Source: Kiritimatiellia bacterium (GTDB taxonomy: Bacteria > Verrucomicrobiota > Kiritimatiellia > PWTM01). From it: a stretch of 64,000 nucleotides of DNA. The position numbers were made by a program, and so were the translations under genes. Below, one piece after another: positions 62,749 through 64,000 of this stretch. Each line of letters starts with the position of its first letter. The first letter of the stretch is position 1. The stretch is taken from the NCBI GenBank assembly GCA_026417735.1, contig JAOACR010000007.1:62001-126000 (forward strand). Reading direction: 5' to 3'. A model generated the notes under the pieces. That model had not been told where the DNA came from and made no database searches. It saw nothing but the letters and a program-made list of their open reading frames with translations.

Positions 62749-62900
62749 GGAGCTCTTCCGAAAACACGCGGATTGGCATCGCGCCCCGCTTGCGCTGCCC
62801 TTCGAGGAAGAAGATCCGCATGATGGCCGGGCGCAGGACTCCTCCGCACGGTATCTTCAAATGCGGCGGACGACGGTCGGCGACAGCGGCGCCGGACACC
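62741..62900 (+). pseudogene. remnant of the small partner protein
   Basis: A third frame reads DIEELFRKHADWHRAPLALPFEE, then the sense shifts again to KIRMMAG and AQDSSARY-like residues. Known partners of such nucleotidyltransferases have the pattern 'helix, RR-LPFEEKI-IV-MQ'. No intact start or continuous frame exists. The call is tentative. Confidence 0.4.
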
Positions 62901-63029
62901 GCCAACGATCGGCCGGCGGCGTCTGGTTGAGGAGGCCGCGGTCGCGCACGCGATGTTGTCGGCGCAACGTGCCGCCCTTCATCATCCGCTCGGCGGTTAC
63001 GAGAGGCAAGGCCCGACGAGGTTACAAAC

Positions 63030-64000
63030 GTGCATCGTGCTCTAGTTCAGCTGCTCGTTGCGCTGGGCCTCGCCGGTCGTCTCGCGGGGGGCGGCGACGA
63101 TCGTGTCGGCCGCCCATCGCCGAACGTGCGGATTGTGGTGGCGGACGATCTCGGATAGGCCGATCCGGGCTGGGAGGGGAGCAGGTTTTATGAGACGCCC
63201 GCGCTCGACTGGCTGGCCGCCGAAGGCGCGCGCGCGTCACCGTTGCCTATGCGGCCAGTCCGGTCTGCTCTCCTACCCGCGCCAGTTTGATGACCGGCCG
63301 CTGGCCATCGCGCACCTTCGTCACCGACTTTCTTGGGGCGGCGCAACCTCAGCAGTGGCACGGCAAACCGCGGCTGTGACCCGCGCGGTAAGCCGACCGG
63401 CTCGCCCGTGAGGGAGTCACGCTTGCGAAGGTGGAAAAGCGACCGCCCAAACGACCTTTTTGCGGGCAAGTGGCATGTCGGTCCGGTGGGCTAGTGCCGG
63501 AGGATCAGGGGGTTGACCACAACGTCGGCGGCATCGAGCTCGGAGAGCCGTCCGGCGGCAACAAGTATTTCTCGCCTTATGAAACCCTTGATTGTCCAAT
63601 GGTCCAGCCGGAGAGCACATCTGCCTGCGGCTGGCCGCCGAGATCGCCGAGTTCCTCGAGCGGAACGGCTCCGGATGGGCCTCGGGGCGCGGTGGGACCG
63701 AGATCATGAGCGAGACGTGCGGCTGACATCCCCTTTGCGCGGCGATGGTCGAGACCATGGGCCGCGCGGTGGGGCACGGTGTTGGCAAATCTGGACGAGC
63801 TCTGACTGAGCGGTTCGACCCTCGTGTTGTTCGCCAGCGACAACGGTTGCCTCGCCGCCCGCGAGGGTTGGCCGACCTCGAACTTCCCGCTGCGCGCTGC
63901 CAAAGGATGGCCCGACGAGGGCGGGCTTCGGGTACCCCCATCGTCCGCTGGCTCGACGTTGCGCGGGCCGGTTCGGTGATCGCTGGCCCGCTGATCACGC
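63030..64000 (+). pseudogene. arylsulfatase remnant, multiply frameshifted, runs off window
   Basis: From GTG 63030 a signal-peptide-like start leads to PNVRIVVADDLG, then TAG at 63156 where sulfatases have Trp. Later pieces in alternating frames continue the family: FYETPALDWLAAEGAR, YAASPVCSPTRASLMTGRWPSRTF with the formylglycine motif CSPTR at 63266-63280, FAGKWHVG, EDQGVDHNVGGIELGEPSGGNKYFSPY, LRLAAEIAEFLERNG, MVETMGRAVG, LFASDNGC and PLRAAKGWPDEGG. At least six frame changes are needed. The gene would have encoded a secreted type I sulfatase. The 3' end lies outside. Confidence 0.8.

Noticed and set aside
1-64000. tRNA, rRNA, CRISPR arrays, insertion sequences or prophage
   Set aside because: Intergenic gaps are short, and I found no cloverleaf-like sequence, regularly spaced direct repeats, transposase or phage proteins.

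Overview
This is a GC-rich, densely coded stretch of a bacterial chromosome. Several features point to the PVC superphylum (Planctomycetota, Verrucomicrobiota, Kiritimatiellota): secreted PQQ-type beta-propellers, a Tat-exported Gfo/Idh/MocA oxidoreductase, an HzsA-like propeller with CxxCH haem motifs, a sulfatase remnant, GYF_2/RDD proteins and BatA-type VWA proteins. I lean to Verrucomicrobiota or Kiritimatiellota; this is inference from gene families, with no rRNA gene present to settle it. No tRNA, rRNA, CRISPR array, insertion sequence or prophage was seen.

Layout. 1-6776 (+) is one tightly overlapped run: a TPR protein cut by the window edge, ExbB-like and ExbD-like proteins, a TonB-like protein, a one-pass zinc-ribbon protein, hisD and a secreted beta-propeller. 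A frameshifted SNase-type gene follows (6837-7377). 7314-16854 (-) is a ten-gene run read from high to low coordinates: GYF/zinc/RDD protein, two further zinc-ribbon or B-box-like membrane proteins and one unknown membrane protein, DUF4129, DUF4350, MoxR ATPase, DUF58, SpoIIM-like and RDD. 17025-20599 holds a Gfo/Idh/MocA oxidoreductase, ruvA and a metallophosphoesterase fused to a membrane anchor and a beta-sandwich. 20799-25490 (+) is rpe-lepA-lepB-kdsD, each pair overlapping by four bases. 25549-28658 (-) holds an acyltransferase, a CsgG/PEGA protein, a GYF protein and a hydrolase. A hybrid kinase (-), metX-metW (+), a propeller and a sodium:solute symporter follow.

35984-42964 (-) carries an OlsF-like lipid acyltransferase, ilvN, ilvB, sufU, sufS and a zinc-ribbon coiled-coil protein. 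43265-47110 (+) has a substrate-binding hybrid kinase and a phosphoesterase. 47088-51199 (-) has small membrane and secreted proteins, a GT39-like membrane protein and a TonB. 51306-59678 has a secreted HExxH metallopeptidase, two BatA-like VWA membrane proteins and the HzsA-like multihaem propeller. ruvB and an MFS transporter end the intact part. From 62222 to the window end every recognisable gene is broken by frameshifts: a nucleotidyltransferase, a small partner protein and a sulfatase.

The genes suggest a Gram-negative envelope with active energised transport, periplasmic or surface sugar and sulfate-ester chemistry, and ornithine-type lipids. The MoxR/DUF58/DUF4129 run and the distant BatA pair may form one envelope-maintenance system. 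Many same-strand junctions are ATGA or GTGA overlaps, so translational coupling appears to be a general habit here. The least explained non-coding signal is a bipartite palindrome at two distant intergenic sites with identical internal spacing.
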